Shown here piece by piece: positions 5,336 to 12,365 of a stretch of 12,365 nucleotides of DNA (positions are counted from its first letter, which is position 1; every line of letters begins with the position of its first letter). The notes under the pieces were generated by a model. It searched no databases. It was not told where the DNA came from and saw only the letters and a program-made list of their open reading frames with translations. The DNA is from GCA-2683825 sp965662355 (GTDB lineage: Bacteria > Planctomycetota > UBA1135 > GCA-002686595). Both the position numbers and the translations under genes were made by a program. The stretch is taken from assembly GCA_965662355.1 (NCBI GenBank), contig CBFIHP010000045.1:1-12365 (forward strand), written 5' to 3'.

Positions 5336-8143
5336 ATGCCGAACCAAGATCCCTATATCGCGCAGGAGCTGCTCTCGCATCAGACCTTCCTGAGCAGGCT
5401 TGCGATCGATCTCGTCGGGAAGGATGCGGACGACCTGGTGCAGGATGTGTGGCAGCGGGCGCTGGAGCGTCCGCCGCTCGACGGCCGCCAGCTGCGCGGC
5501 TGGCTGGCCCGGGTCGCGCGCAACCTGGCGGCCAATCGCTGGCGCGATGAGGCGCGGCGGACGGAGCGAGAAGAGCACAGGGCGAGCGAACAACCCGCGG
5601 CGGATGAGCTCATGGCGCGCTTCGAGCTGCGCAAGGAGCTGGTCGGGGCCCTCGACTCCCTCAACCAGTCCTATCGCGAGACGATCCTGCTGCGCTACTT
5701 CGAGGGCCTCGCTCCGCGCGACATCGCCAGGCGTCAGGGGACCCCGGTGGCGACGGTGAAGAAACGCTTGCGGCGCGGGCTGGAGCAGCTGCGCGAGGCG
5801 CTCGACAAGCGGACCGGCGGCGACCGAGCCACCTGGATGTCCGCGGTCACGGCGCTCGTTGCGCCGGTCGACAGCGGTGTTGTGACAGGCAGTCTTGTGA
5901 TCGGAGGAATGACTATGGGAACGATGATAAAGGTGTCCGCCGTGGTTCTCGTGGCGGCGGTCTGTATGTACTTCGTGACACGAACACCGCGGTCCGAATC
6001 AGTGCGGATGGCGGCGGTCGAGCGAAAGGCGGCCGACATGGAGCTTGGGGGGGCCACGGTCTTGTCTGTGGCAGAGGATCCAGCAACGGAGGTCGGGCAA
6101 CGGAGCTCGGTCGAGGCGGTGCCTCCCGGCGATGTGTCTGCGGCACGGGAAACGCACGTGCTGCGCGGACGGGTCGTGAGCGAAGTGCTCGGGTCGCCCC
6201 TCCCTGGCGCCACCGTGACGATCACCCGTCGCATGCACAGCGAGTTCTGGATCCCCGACACCGAGGAACGCGACGCACGCCGGCCCGTCGTTACGGCCGT
6301 GACCGACGACGAGGGGCGCTTCGAGGTCTCCGTCCCGACGGCCGTGCCGCTCGACGTGGAGGCCTACGCCAGCAAGCACGCCACCGCCCGGCGTGACCAC
6401 CTCTTCGCAGGGGACGACGTCGAGCTGCGGCTCACGGCTGCAGCGATCCTCGAGGGCACCCTGACGCGGTCGGACGGCGCGCCGGTCGCGGACGCCCTCG
6501 TGCTCGGCCGGGACAGCCGGAGGGTTGAGCAGTGCCGCGCGCGCACGGACATCAGCGGCCGCTTCCTCATCGAGGACCTGCAGGCGGGCCTTCTCACCGT
6601 GGAGATCACGCCGCTCGATGCGGCCCCTCCCCCGTCCAAGAGGATCGAACTGCGAGGGGGCCAGCGCACACGGCTTGACCTGGTTCTGGAGGCAGGCGTC
6701 CGGATCCACGGCGTCGTTAGCGACCCGCAGGGGCACCCGATCGCTGGTGCCGAAGTCGGTCTGGGGTCCTCCTTCCAACGGTCCGTGTTCACCGACGTGC
6801 ACGGGTCCTACGAGATGTTCGGGCTCGGCGGGGCCAAGCGCCGTGACCTCGGCGGTCTCCGGGCCCGGGCGGAAGGCTATGGCGGCGAGGGGAAGAAGCT
6901 CGAGGAGGCGGATCTGGCCCAGGACACTCGGGTCGATATCGTGCTCCATCCGGGGCGGATTGCGACAGGACGGGTGGTCGACACGGACGGTCACCCGATC
7001 GAGGGCGTCTACGTCGCCGGGCTCGGATCCAAGAAGGTGGAAGGCGTGTCCCGCTCGGACTGGGAGTCAGCGGTCACGGAGCCCGACGGTTGCTTCGAGC
7101 TGAACAGCCTGCAGGTGCTGATTGATCACCAGCTCTTCCTCCGGAAGGACAGGTACGGCACGCGGGTCTACGACTTCCCCGCCGACGAGGGAGACCGCGA
7201 GCGAATCGACTACGGCGATCTCGTGCTGCACGCGGGCGGACGAATTGAGGGAATCCTGAGGGCTCAAACCGGGACCCCAATTCCCGACCACCTGGTCAAA
7301 CTACGGGGCGCTAATCAGGACCTCGGTCGCTTCCGTCCGGACACGGAGGCCCTGAAGAAGACGTGGGTGACGGCGGTCCGGCACTCGCGCACCGACACCC
7401 AGGGGCGCTTCCACTTTTCCGACCTGCCGGGAGGCGAACTCCAGGTGACGGCGAGGGTCAAAGGCAAGCCCGCGTCTAAGGCGGAGGTGACCGTGAAGTT
7501 GCCGGAGGGCGGACAGGTCGAGGACGTCGAGCTGACCCTCGACCTTGGCGACCCCATCACAGGCGTTGTCCGCACTAACGACGGCTCACCCGCCATCGGG
7601 GTCCTCGTCCAGGTGGCCGGGGGGAAGGAACAGACTCGGATCCGCGCGACGTCTGGCGAGGGCGGGCGCTTCGAGCTGTTCGGAGTGACCGAGGACATGG
7701 GCGAGGTCGAGCTCTTCACGAACGTGGCGTCCTACAACTGGTACAACCCGGACGCCCACCTCGGAGCCAGCCACCGCGCCACCGCGCACGCTGGCGACAG
7801 GGACGTCGTGCTAGAGCTGCGCGAACTCGACTCCCTGACCGGGAGGGTCGAGGACGCAGAGGGACAGCCGCTCGCTGGCGTGCAGGTTCTGGCCTACCAG
7901 AGCGGCACAGCCCATGTGGCCCCAGCGGTGCTGACTAAGGTCACGAGTGACGAAAAGGGAGCCTTCCGCCTGGATCTGCCGGAGGAGTGTCTGGTCGACC
8001 TCGTGACGGCCCCCCCCAAGGTCGACGACGCCTCCGAGGTCGACAATGCCACCGAGGCACCCGAACTGGCGGCGCCGGAACCCGCGATCCTCGAGTTCGT
8101 CGCGAGCGACGCGCAGGGCGTGGTGCTCCGGTTCGCGAAGTGA
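5336..8143 (+). CDS. Membrane-tethered ECF sigma factor fused to seven carboxypeptidase-regulatory-like repeats
   Basis: A 935-residue fusion. Residues about 10-75 are sigma-70 region 2 (DADDLVQDVWQRAL, RGWLARVARNLAANRWRDEARR) and 105-158 are region 4 (LNQSYRETILLRYFEGLAPRDIA, then helix VATVKKRLRRGLEQLR), the arrangement of an ECF sigma factor. Residues about 197-214 (VSAVVLVAAVCMYFV) form one membrane segment, predicting a cytoplasmic sigma part and an outside C-terminal part. From about 276 to the end are seven repeats of 85-105 residues, each opening with a G-x-V/L strand and a turn such as DxxGxPIxGAxV. They begin near residues 276, 370, 456, 542, 636, 741 and 833, and resemble the CarboxypepD_reg beta-sandwich. 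No anti-sigma gene is adjacent, so the tether and repeats may act as built-in sensor and anchor (inference). ECF sigma factors with long C-terminal extensions are known from Planctomycetota. The ATG at 5336 gives region 2 at the normal distance; no good Shine-Dalgarno is seen. Confidence 0.88.
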   Translation: MPNQDPYIAQELLSHQTFLSRLAIDLVGKDADDLVQDVWQRALERPPLDGRQLRGWLARVARNLAANRWRDEARRTEREEHRASEQPAADELMARFELRKELVGALDSLNQSYRETILLRYFEGLAPRDIARRQGTPVATVKKRLRRGLEQLREALDKRTGGDRATWMSAVTALVAPVDSGVVTGSLVIGGMTMGTMIKVSAVVLVAAVCMYFVTRTPRSESVRMAAVERKAADMELGGATVLSVAEDPATEVGQRSSVEAVPPGDVSAARETHVLRGRVVSEVLGSPLPGATVTITRRMHSEFWIPDTEERDARRPVVTAVTDDEGRFEVSVPTAVPLDVEAYASKHATARRDHLFAGDDVELRLTAAAILEGTLTRSDGAPVADALVLGRDSRRVEQCRARTDISGRFLIEDLQAGLLTVEITPLDAAPPPSKRIELRGGQRTRLDLVLEAGVRIHGVVSDPQGHPIAGAEVGLGSSFQRSVFTDVHGSYEMFGLGGAKRRDLGGLRARAEGYGGEGKKLEEADLAQDTRVDIVLHPGRIATGRVVDTDGHPIEGVYVAGLGSKKVEGVSRSDWESAVTEPDGCFELNSLQVLIDHQLFLRKDRYGTRVYDFPADEGDRERIDYGDLVLHAGGRIEGILRAQTGTPIPDHLVKLRGANQDLGRFRPDTEALKKTWVTAVRHSRTDTQGRFHFSDLPGGELQVTARVKGKPASKAEVTVKLPEGGQVEDVELTLDLGDPITGVVRTNDGSPAIGVLVQVAGGKEQTRIRATSGEGGRFELFGVTEDMGEVELFTNVASYNWYNPDAHLGASHRATAHAGDRDVVLELRELDSLTGRVEDAEGQPLAGVQVLAYQSGTAHVAPAVLTKVTSDEKGAFRLDLPEECLVDLVTAPPKVDDASEVDNATEAPELAAPEPAILEFVASDAQGVVLRFAK

Positions 8144-8189
8144 CGGACGGGTCCGAGAACAGTCCCCTTCCGATGACCCTCCGCGCGCA

Positions 8190-8204
8190 GTGCGGCGACC
8201 GCAC
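8190..8204 (+). terminator. Possible hairpin terminator after the sigma-fusion gene
   Basis: GTGCGG (8190-8195) and CCGCAC (8199-8204) form a perfect six-pair, G+C-rich hairpin with a three-base loop, 46 bases after the stop codon. There is no run of T after it, so it is only a weak candidate for a rho-independent terminator. Confidence 0.25.
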
Positions 8205-8304
8205 GCAATAACACGCACCCTCCACCTTGGCATAGCCTTGGCGGCCAATAACCCCGATTCGCAACCTACGCACTCTCAGTGACTTGCGACCGTAGAGCCA
8301 AGGG

Positions 8305-8349
8305 TTCCTAATGCCGGGGTCGTGGGTTCGAATCCCGCCGGGCGTACCA
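8305..8349 (+). other. Partial tRNA-Arg (3' half), putative attachment-site scar
   Basis: These 45 bases equal the tRNA-Arg sequence from the first base of the anticodon loop (TTCCTAA) through the T arm to the encoded CCA. The preceding bases (GAGCCAAGGG) do not match the D arm or 5' acceptor, so this cannot be a functional tRNA. The duplicated span, anticodon loop to 3' end, is what tyrosine integrases typically copy when they insert into a tRNA gene. Here the copy is inverted relative to the intact tRNA, so the pair cannot be a simple attL/attR flanking the 3.1 kb between them. A small inverted repeat, TCGCAA/TTGCGA (8259-8264 and 8284-8289), lies just upstream. Confidence 0.8.
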
Positions 8350-8383
8350 GCATCCGATTTCGGGGCCCACTCCAATCCTCCCG

Positions 8384-9166
8384 ATGACCCCCGGTCGTCT
8401 CGTCGCATGTCTCGAGGACGTGATGTTTCGGACGCCCCGCGGCGCCCGGGGTGTGATCCCGCTTGCGTTCGATGGAGTGCGCGGTCGTAGGACGCCGCTG
8501 CCCACGCCGTTCACGAACTTGGTTGGAGTGGCGGGGCCGAACGCAGAAGTGCCGGACGGATCGATCGCGGCTGTATTCGAGGAATTCCGTGGCCCTGAAG
8601 TATCCTTCGGTTGGCTTCTCGGTCCTAACTCTCCGGACGGGCTCGCGGGACGACTCGAGGAGCGAGGCATGCTGCGAGCTGAAGAGTTCAGCGGGCTCGC
8701 GCTCACCGATCTCGAGCGGGATATCCCGGCTTCGAAGCAAGTCTCGGTGCGTGAGCTCGGCAAGGAGCACGAAGGGCAGTTCGCTGAGCTCTTGAGCCGT
8801 GCCTTTGGCTTGGAGCCAGAGATGGTCTCCTTCCTCTGTGAGATCCTGTACTTTGCCGAAGCGGAAGTACGGGCCCGAAACTACTTTGCCTATGTCGAGG
8901 GCGTGACCGAGCCGGTGGCGGCTGCAAGTACGATCTATGACCCGAACGATCCAATCGTGGTCCTTGCGGGATCCGCGGTTCTCGAAGAGCACCGTGGTCG
9001 AGGTATCTACCGTTCTCTCGTGCGTCGCAGACTCGAGGACGTGCGCGGCGAAGGGATCGAAGCCGCCGTCATTCAAGCGGTGCGCTCGACCTCGGCTCCG
9101 ATCTGCCGGTCGCTTGGATTCGAGGAGGTCTGCTCGCAGGAGCTCTACGCTTGGAGCCCTGAGTGA
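8384..9166 (+). CDS. GNAT-family N-acetyltransferase
   Basis: A 260-residue cytoplasmic protein. The C-terminal half is a GNAT domain. Strand VVLAGSAVL (192-200) leads into the acetyl-CoA pyrophosphate loop EEHRGRGIYRSLV (201-213), which fits the R/Q-x-x-G-x-G/A signature. Motif B follows as STSAPICRSLGFEEV (235-249). The N-terminal 110 residues form a separate accessory region with PLPTPFTNLVGVA, of a kind seen in some two-part GNAT proteins. The acceptor substrate cannot be inferred. ATG at 8384 is used here; Met14 (8423) is an alternative. The start lies only 34 bases after the tRNA-like scar, so the promoter must overlap or precede the scar. It is followed after 36 bases by a methyltransferase gene in the same direction, probably co-transcribed. 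Confidence 0.85.
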   Translation: MTPGRLVACLEDVMFRTPRGARGVIPLAFDGVRGRRTPLPTPFTNLVGVAGPNAEVPDGSIAAVFEEFRGPEVSFGWLLGPNSPDGLAGRLEERGMLRAEEFSGLALTDLERDIPASKQVSVRELGKEHEGQFAELLSRAFGLEPEMVSFLCEILYFAEAEVRARNYFAYVEGVTEPVAAASTIYDPNDPIVVLAGSAVLEEHRGRGIYRSLVRRRLEDVRGEGIEAAVIQAVRSTSAPICRSLGFEEVCSQELYAWSPE

Positions 9167-9202
9167 GAACTGGATTCCTCGGCGTCTGGTAGAGTCCGTC
9201 GG

Positions 9203-9829
9203 GTGATGACGACGGACTTGCTACAGCTCTTCGGGAGCACGGACATCTACCTTCTCGACCAACTGCTCCGTGGCCGGATCTCATCGGGGATGAGGATCCT
9301 GGATGTTGGGTGCGGTGGGGGGCGGAACCTGCGGTACTTCCTTGCGAGCGGGTATGAGGTCTTCGCGTCGGATCCCGATGCGGGCGCGATCGATGCCGTG
9401 CGTCGTCTGGCCCTCGAGTTGGCTCCCGAGGGGAATCCGTCAAGGGATCCGGACCACTACCGCAGCGAGGGCCTGGAGCGGGGCACGTTTTCTGAGGGCA
9501 GCATGGACGTGGTCGTTTGCAATGCGGTGCTGCACTTTGCGAAGAATGCGGATCACTTTCACGCGATGCTGGCCGGAGCGTGGCGGCCTTTGCGGGCCGG
9601 GGGGGTGTTTTTCAGCAGGCTGGCTTCGTCGATCGGGATTGAGGATGACGTGCTGCCCCTGGGGAGCGGGAGCTTCCGGCTGCCGGACGGTACTCAGCGT
9701 TTTCTGGTCGACGAGGACATGTTACTCGCGGCGACGGAAGCACTTGGGGGGGCGTTGCTGGATCCGATCAAGACCACGAATGTGCAAGGCCTGCGGTGCA
9801 TGACGACGTGGGTGATGCGAAAGGCGTAG
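9203..9829 (+). CDS. Class I SAM-dependent methyltransferase
   Basis: A 208-residue protein with a Rossmann-type methyltransferase fold. Motif I is RILDVGCGGGRNLRYFL (31-47). The acidic residue ending strand 2 is Asp57 in FASDPD. Motif IV is MDVVVCNAVLHFAKN (101-115), and the post-motif region LRAGGVFFSRL follows. This pattern fits the Methyltransf_11/25 and TehB-like group acting on small molecules, but the substrate is not determined. The frame opens with GTG at 9203 directly followed by ATG at 9206; either may be the start. It lies 36 bases after the GNAT gene, suggesting a two-gene operon that modifies a shared class of substrates (inference). Confidence 0.85.
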   Translation: MMTTDLLQLFGSTDIYLLDQLLRGRISSGMRILDVGCGGGRNLRYFLASGYEVFASDPDAGAIDAVRRLALELAPEGNPSRDPDHYRSEGLERGTFSEGSMDVVVCNAVLHFAKNADHFHAMLAGAWRPLRAGGVFFSRLASSIGIEDDVLPLGSGSFRLPDGTQRFLVDEDMLLAATEALGGALLDPIKTTNVQGLRCMTTWVMRKA

Positions 9830-9856
9830 GCGACTTCGTACCCGCGAGAAGCAGCA

Positions 9857-9956
9857 NNNNNNNNNNNNNNNNNNNNNNNNNNNNNNNNNNNNNNNNNNNN
9901 NNNNNNNNNNNNNNNNNNNNNNNNNNNNNNNNNNNNNNNNNNNNNNNNNNNNNNNN
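9857..9956. other. Assembly gap (100 N)
   Basis: Exactly 100 undetermined bases, the conventional length for a scaffold gap of unknown size. It removes the C-terminal end of the minus-strand SDR gene and any sequence between that gene and the methyltransferase. The true distance between the two flanks is unknown. Confidence 0.97.
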
Positions 9957-10588
9957 GATATGACCAGGTGGGCCACGTCGTCAGCGTGGAGCTTCGTGGG
10001 ATTGAGATCCTGGGTCATGTCGCGGCCTCCGAAGGGGGTTTGGACTTCGGAGGGATTGACCTGCATGACGCGGACGTTGTGGGGGCGGAGTTCTGCGCGC
10101 CAGCATTCGGTGAGAGCGGTGAGGGCGAACTTGCTGGAGGCGTAGGCGCTGCCCGTGGCGTAGCCCTTGGCGGCAGCGGTGGAGCCCACGTTGATGATGG
10201 TGCCGGAGCGTTGTTGCGTGAAGTGGCGCGCGGCGGCGCGGCCGCAGAGCATGGCACCCAGGACGTTGGTCTCCCAGACGTCGCGGAAGCGCTGGGCATC
10301 GAGTTCGACGAGGGAGGCGCGGTGCCCGATGGCTGCGTTGTTCACGAGCACGTCGAGTCCGCCGAGCGCGTCGAGGGTCGAGGCGAATAGGGCTTCGACG
10401 TCGCTTTCGGAGCGCACATCACAGGTGAAGGGGTGGGCGCCTAGCTTGGTGCCGGCTTCCTCGACGAGGGGCTGGCGCCGGCTGGCGATGGCAACCTTGG
10501 CTCCGAGGGCGATGGAGACTTCGGCGATGGCCTTGCCAATGCCCGTGGCACCGCCGGTGATGAGGATTCTCGCGCCGTCTAGTTTCAT
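9957..10588 (-). CDS. Short-chain dehydrogenase/reductase, C-terminus lost in the gap
   Basis: A classical SDR, NAD(P)-dependent oxidoreductase, with 210 residues visible out of the usual 240-260. The cofactor motif is TGGATGIG (11-18). CDV near 56-58 is the adenine-contacting turn. NNAA (83-86) stands for the usual NNAG. The catalytic residues are Asn108, Ser136 and Tyr149-x3-Lys153 (SAYASSKFA). VNPSEVQTPF (178-186) matches the post-catalytic loop. The start at 10588 (MKLDGARILITGG) is chosen because SDRs begin a few residues before the first strand; the longer open frame would overlap the divergent sulfatase leader. Substrate unknown. It is transcribed away from the sulfatase across a 76-base intergenic region. 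Confidence 0.85.
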
Positions 10589-10664
10589 GGCTTCATTCTG
10601 AGTGATGGCCGTCTGGAAGCGAGCGGGAAGCGAAGGAAACGCGTGTCGTGTGGAGAAAGGGACT

Positions 10665-12014
10665 ATGATGCGACGCCAAGTAATGACCACGCTGGGTAAT
10701 CACCGAATGAGATTGATGTGCGCTCTGTTCTTGCTGGCGGCGTCGTTCGCGGCGCAGGCCGAACGTTCGCCGAACGTTGTCCTGATCCTCTCGGACGATG
10801 CGGGCTTTGCGGATTTCTCGTTTCAAGGCAGTCGCTCGATGCGCACGCCGCATATCGATTCGATCGCGGCCGAAGGCGTGCGTTTTGCCCAGGGCTATGT
10901 CAGCGCTTCCGTTTGCAGCCCCTCTCGAGCGGGGTTGATCACCGGTCGCTATCAGCAGCGCTTTGGACACGAGCACAACTTTCCCGCCAAGTCGGAGGAC
11001 CACGTGGGATTGCCTTTGAGCGAGCGCACCCTGGCCGATGCCCTGGGAGGGGCGGGATACCACACGATCGCCATGGGCAAGTGGCATCTTGGCTATGGGG
11101 CTCAGCTGCATCCAGGGAAGCGGGGCTTCGATGACTTCTATGGGTTCTTGCAGGGTTCGCGCAGCTATCGGCCGCACGAGGGAACACCTCGCAATCGCCT
11201 GCAGCGCAACGGCGAGTATCTGCTGGAGTCGTTCGACTACATGACGGATCACCTGGGCGCAGAGGCGGTCCGCTACATCGAGACGTGCAAGGACAAGCCC
11301 TTCTTCCTCTACCTGTCGTTCAACGCGGTGCACTCGCCGATGCAGGCGCTGAGGTCCGACCTGAAGCAGGTCGTGGGCGAGACAGTGCCGAAGCGCAAGA
11401 AGCTGGCCGCGATGACCGCCTCGATGGACCGTGCGGTCGGGTTGGTGCTGGCGGCTCTGGAAGAGCAGCGGCTCGAGAAGGACACGCTGGTGATCTTCGT
11501 CAATGACAACGGCGGGGCGTGGAACAACGCAGCGAACAACGCGCCTTTGCGGGGAACGAAGGGCACGCCCTTCGAGGGTGGCTTGCGGGTGCCCTTCCTG
11601 ATGCGCTGGCCCGGCGTATTGCCCGCCGGTACGACCTACGAGCACCCGGTCAGCACCCTGGATATCTTCGCCACGGCGCTCGCTGCAGCGGGCGGCAAGC
11701 GTCCAGAAAAGCGGCCCCTGGACGGCGTGGATCTCGTCCCGTTCGTGCGCGGCGAGAACGATGCGCAAGCGCACGAAGCGCTCTTCTGGCGCCGAAAGCA
11801 GAACCACGCTGCACGGGTCGGAGACTGGAAGCTCGTGGTCTACAAGGGCAGCGATCCGATGCTCTTCAACATCGCGAGTGACATGAAAGAGGAAACGGAC
11901 CTCGCGGCAACCAACCCGCAGATCGTCGCTCGTCTGTCGAAACGCTACGCCTCGTGGGAAGCCGAGATGATCGATCCCCTGTGGGGCTCGAGTGCCGTCG
12001 ATCCCAAGGACTGA
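10665..12014 (+). CDS. Secreted formylglycine-dependent sulfatase (arylsulfatase family)
   Basis: A 449-residue hydrolase of sulfate esters with all family hallmarks. The metal-binding strand VVLILSDDAGFADF carries Asp44 and Asp45. The maturation motif CSPSRAGLITGR starts at Cys84, the residue converted to formylglycine by a sulfatase-modifying enzyme not present here. GKWHLGYG and GFDDFYGF follow, then NDNGGAWNN with further metal and substrate residues, and a C-terminal GDWKLV strand. Residues 15-32 (MRLMCALFLLAASFAAQA) form a signal peptide ending in AQA, so the enzyme acts in the periplasm or outside the cell, probably on sulfated polysaccharide (inference; the substrate class is not readable). 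The start at 10665 is preceded by GGAGAAAGG at good distance; in-frame GTG/ATG codons from 10602 are less likely because they put a long charged stretch before the signal peptide. Confidence 0.93.
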   Translation: MMRRQVMTTLGNHRMRLMCALFLLAASFAAQAERSPNVVLILSDDAGFADFSFQGSRSMRTPHIDSIAAEGVRFAQGYVSASVCSPSRAGLITGRYQQRFGHEHNFPAKSEDHVGLPLSERTLADALGGAGYHTIAMGKWHLGYGAQLHPGKRGFDDFYGFLQGSRSYRPHEGTPRNRLQRNGEYLLESFDYMTDHLGAEAVRYIETCKDKPFFLYLSFNAVHSPMQALRSDLKQVVGETVPKRKKLAAMTASMDRAVGLVLAALEEQRLEKDTLVIFVNDNGGAWNNAANNAPLRGTKGTPFEGGLRVPFLMRWPGVLPAGTTYEHPVSTLDIFATALAAAGGKRPEKRPLDGVDLVPFVRGENDAQAHEALFWRRKQNHAARVGDWKLVVYKGSDPMLFNIASDMKEETDLAATNPQIVARLSKRYASWEAEMIDPLWGSSAVDPKD

Positions 12015-12020
12015 TCGGGG

Positions 12021-12365
12021 CTAGCGCAGGCTGAAGTGCCCTTCCGCCGCTGCGAAGCCGATCCGGTGGGTCAAAACCTGCAGGGCTGAGATCCCCGCAG
12101 CGTCAAAAGGCCCGGTGTACACCGTCCAGGCATCTTTGTCCGTCGTGCGATAGCCGATGGATGCGCCCCGCGTCGAGCTCTCGAGCACGATGCGTCGCTC
12201 CTTCAGGCGCATCGTTGCGGCCATGGTCTGCGGTTGTTGCTCGTCTGGCCAGAGACACTCGCGCACCATGCGCTTCTCGGGCAAGACGAGGCCCAGGTCT
12301 CCCGTCGAAGTGATCCACTCGTCGAGAGCCGTGCGCAGTCGAACCAGCGTCGCTTCATGGGCGGG
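12021..12365 (-). CDS. C-terminal part of a second sulfatase, with chitobiase-like terminal domain (partial)
   Basis: The frame is open from the window edge to TAG at 12021-12023, giving 114 residues of a C-terminus. The visible start, including LDEWITSTGDLGLVLPE, matches the region after the catalytic domain of many planctomycetal sulfatases. The rest (IVLESSTRGASIGYRT, then WTVYTGPF and LTHRIGFAA) resembles the CHB_HEX C-terminal domain of chitobiases, which is also found at the end of some sulfatases. No catalytic motif is inside the window, so activity cannot be judged. The gene is convergent with the complete sulfatase, with only six bases between the two stop codons and no terminator hairpin there. 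Confidence 0.7.
   Translation of the reverse strand, partial: PAHEATLVRLRTALDEWITSTGDLGLVLPEKRMVRECLWPDEQQPQTMAATMRLKERRIVLESSTRGASIGYRTTDKDAWTVYTGPFDAAGISALQVLTHRIGFAAAEGHFSLR

Noticed and set aside
7941..8408. 155-codon minus frame containing GGIRTHDPGIRNP
   Set aside because: Again antisense reading of the tRNA-like scar, fused to antisense of the sigma-fusion C-terminus.
8276..9076. 266-codon minus frame ending in RPAGFEPTTPALGTLG
   Set aside because: Its tail is the antisense translation of the tRNA 3' half, a familiar source of spurious proteins, and the rest is antisense to the GNAT gene.
9722..10690. Single minus frame reading through the N gap
   Set aside because: The gap length is arbitrary, so the frame across it has no meaning; residues beyond the gap are antisense of the methyltransferase.
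10593..11807. 404-codon open frame on the minus strand opposite the sulfatase
   Set aside because: The plus strand has every sulfatase motif in frame; the minus product is Arg/Gln/His-rich without any recognisable domain, a common by-product of high G+C.
1..12365. CRISPR array or clustered defence genes
   Set aside because: No regularly spaced repeats and no Cas, restriction, toxin-antitoxin or other recognised defence proteins were seen.

Overview
The window looks like one scaffold of a high-GC bacterial draft genome or metagenome bin; a 100-base run of N (9857-9956) marks an assembly join. The gene content points to Planctomycetota, though this is inference. It includes two formylglycine-type sulfatases (one partial), an ECF sigma factor tethered by a membrane segment to extracytoplasmic repeats, and a secreted protease ending in a GEVED domain. 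Few genes have a clear Shine-Dalgarno. Other high-GC, sulfatase-rich phyla such as Verrucomicrobiota or Myxococcota are not excluded.

Layout. Positions 1-169 hold ends of an IS family, and 170-3628 (minus) is a large secreted zinc metalloprotease with a PD40/TolB-like propeller. Positions 3736-4173 are an internally deleted IS5-type element with inverted ends. At 4344-4424 lies the first 27 codons of a biotin carboxylase, cut off. Positions 4425-5119 are AT-richer and carry one small intact gene (4621-5112) that looks like a C39/papain-fold cysteine peptidase. A complete tRNA-Arg(CCU) follows (5120-5196, minus). An ECF sigma factor fused to seven carboxypeptidase-regulatory-like repeats occupies 5336-8143. 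A second, partial copy of the tRNA (8305-8349, plus) matches the last 45 bases of the tRNA exactly but is inverted. Then come a GNAT acetyltransferase and a SAM methyltransferase as a likely two-gene operon (8384-9829), the gap, an SDR oxidoreductase (minus, cut by the gap), a divergent sulfatase (10665-12014), and the 3' end of a second sulfatase convergent with it.

How it fits together. The left 5.2 kb reads as an accessory region: IS ends, a decapitated housekeeping gene, a compositionally foreign small gene, and a tRNA whose 3' half is duplicated nearby, a classic integrase target. No integrase gene is visible. The right part is ordinary chromosomal content, with sulfatases likely acting on sulfated polysaccharides in the periplasm or outside the cell. 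I found no CRISPR array, no recognisable defence island and no clearly new multi-gene system. The most unusual items are the membrane-anchored sigma-repeat fusion, the propeller-containing protease, the orphan C39-like protein and the inverted tRNA att-like pair.
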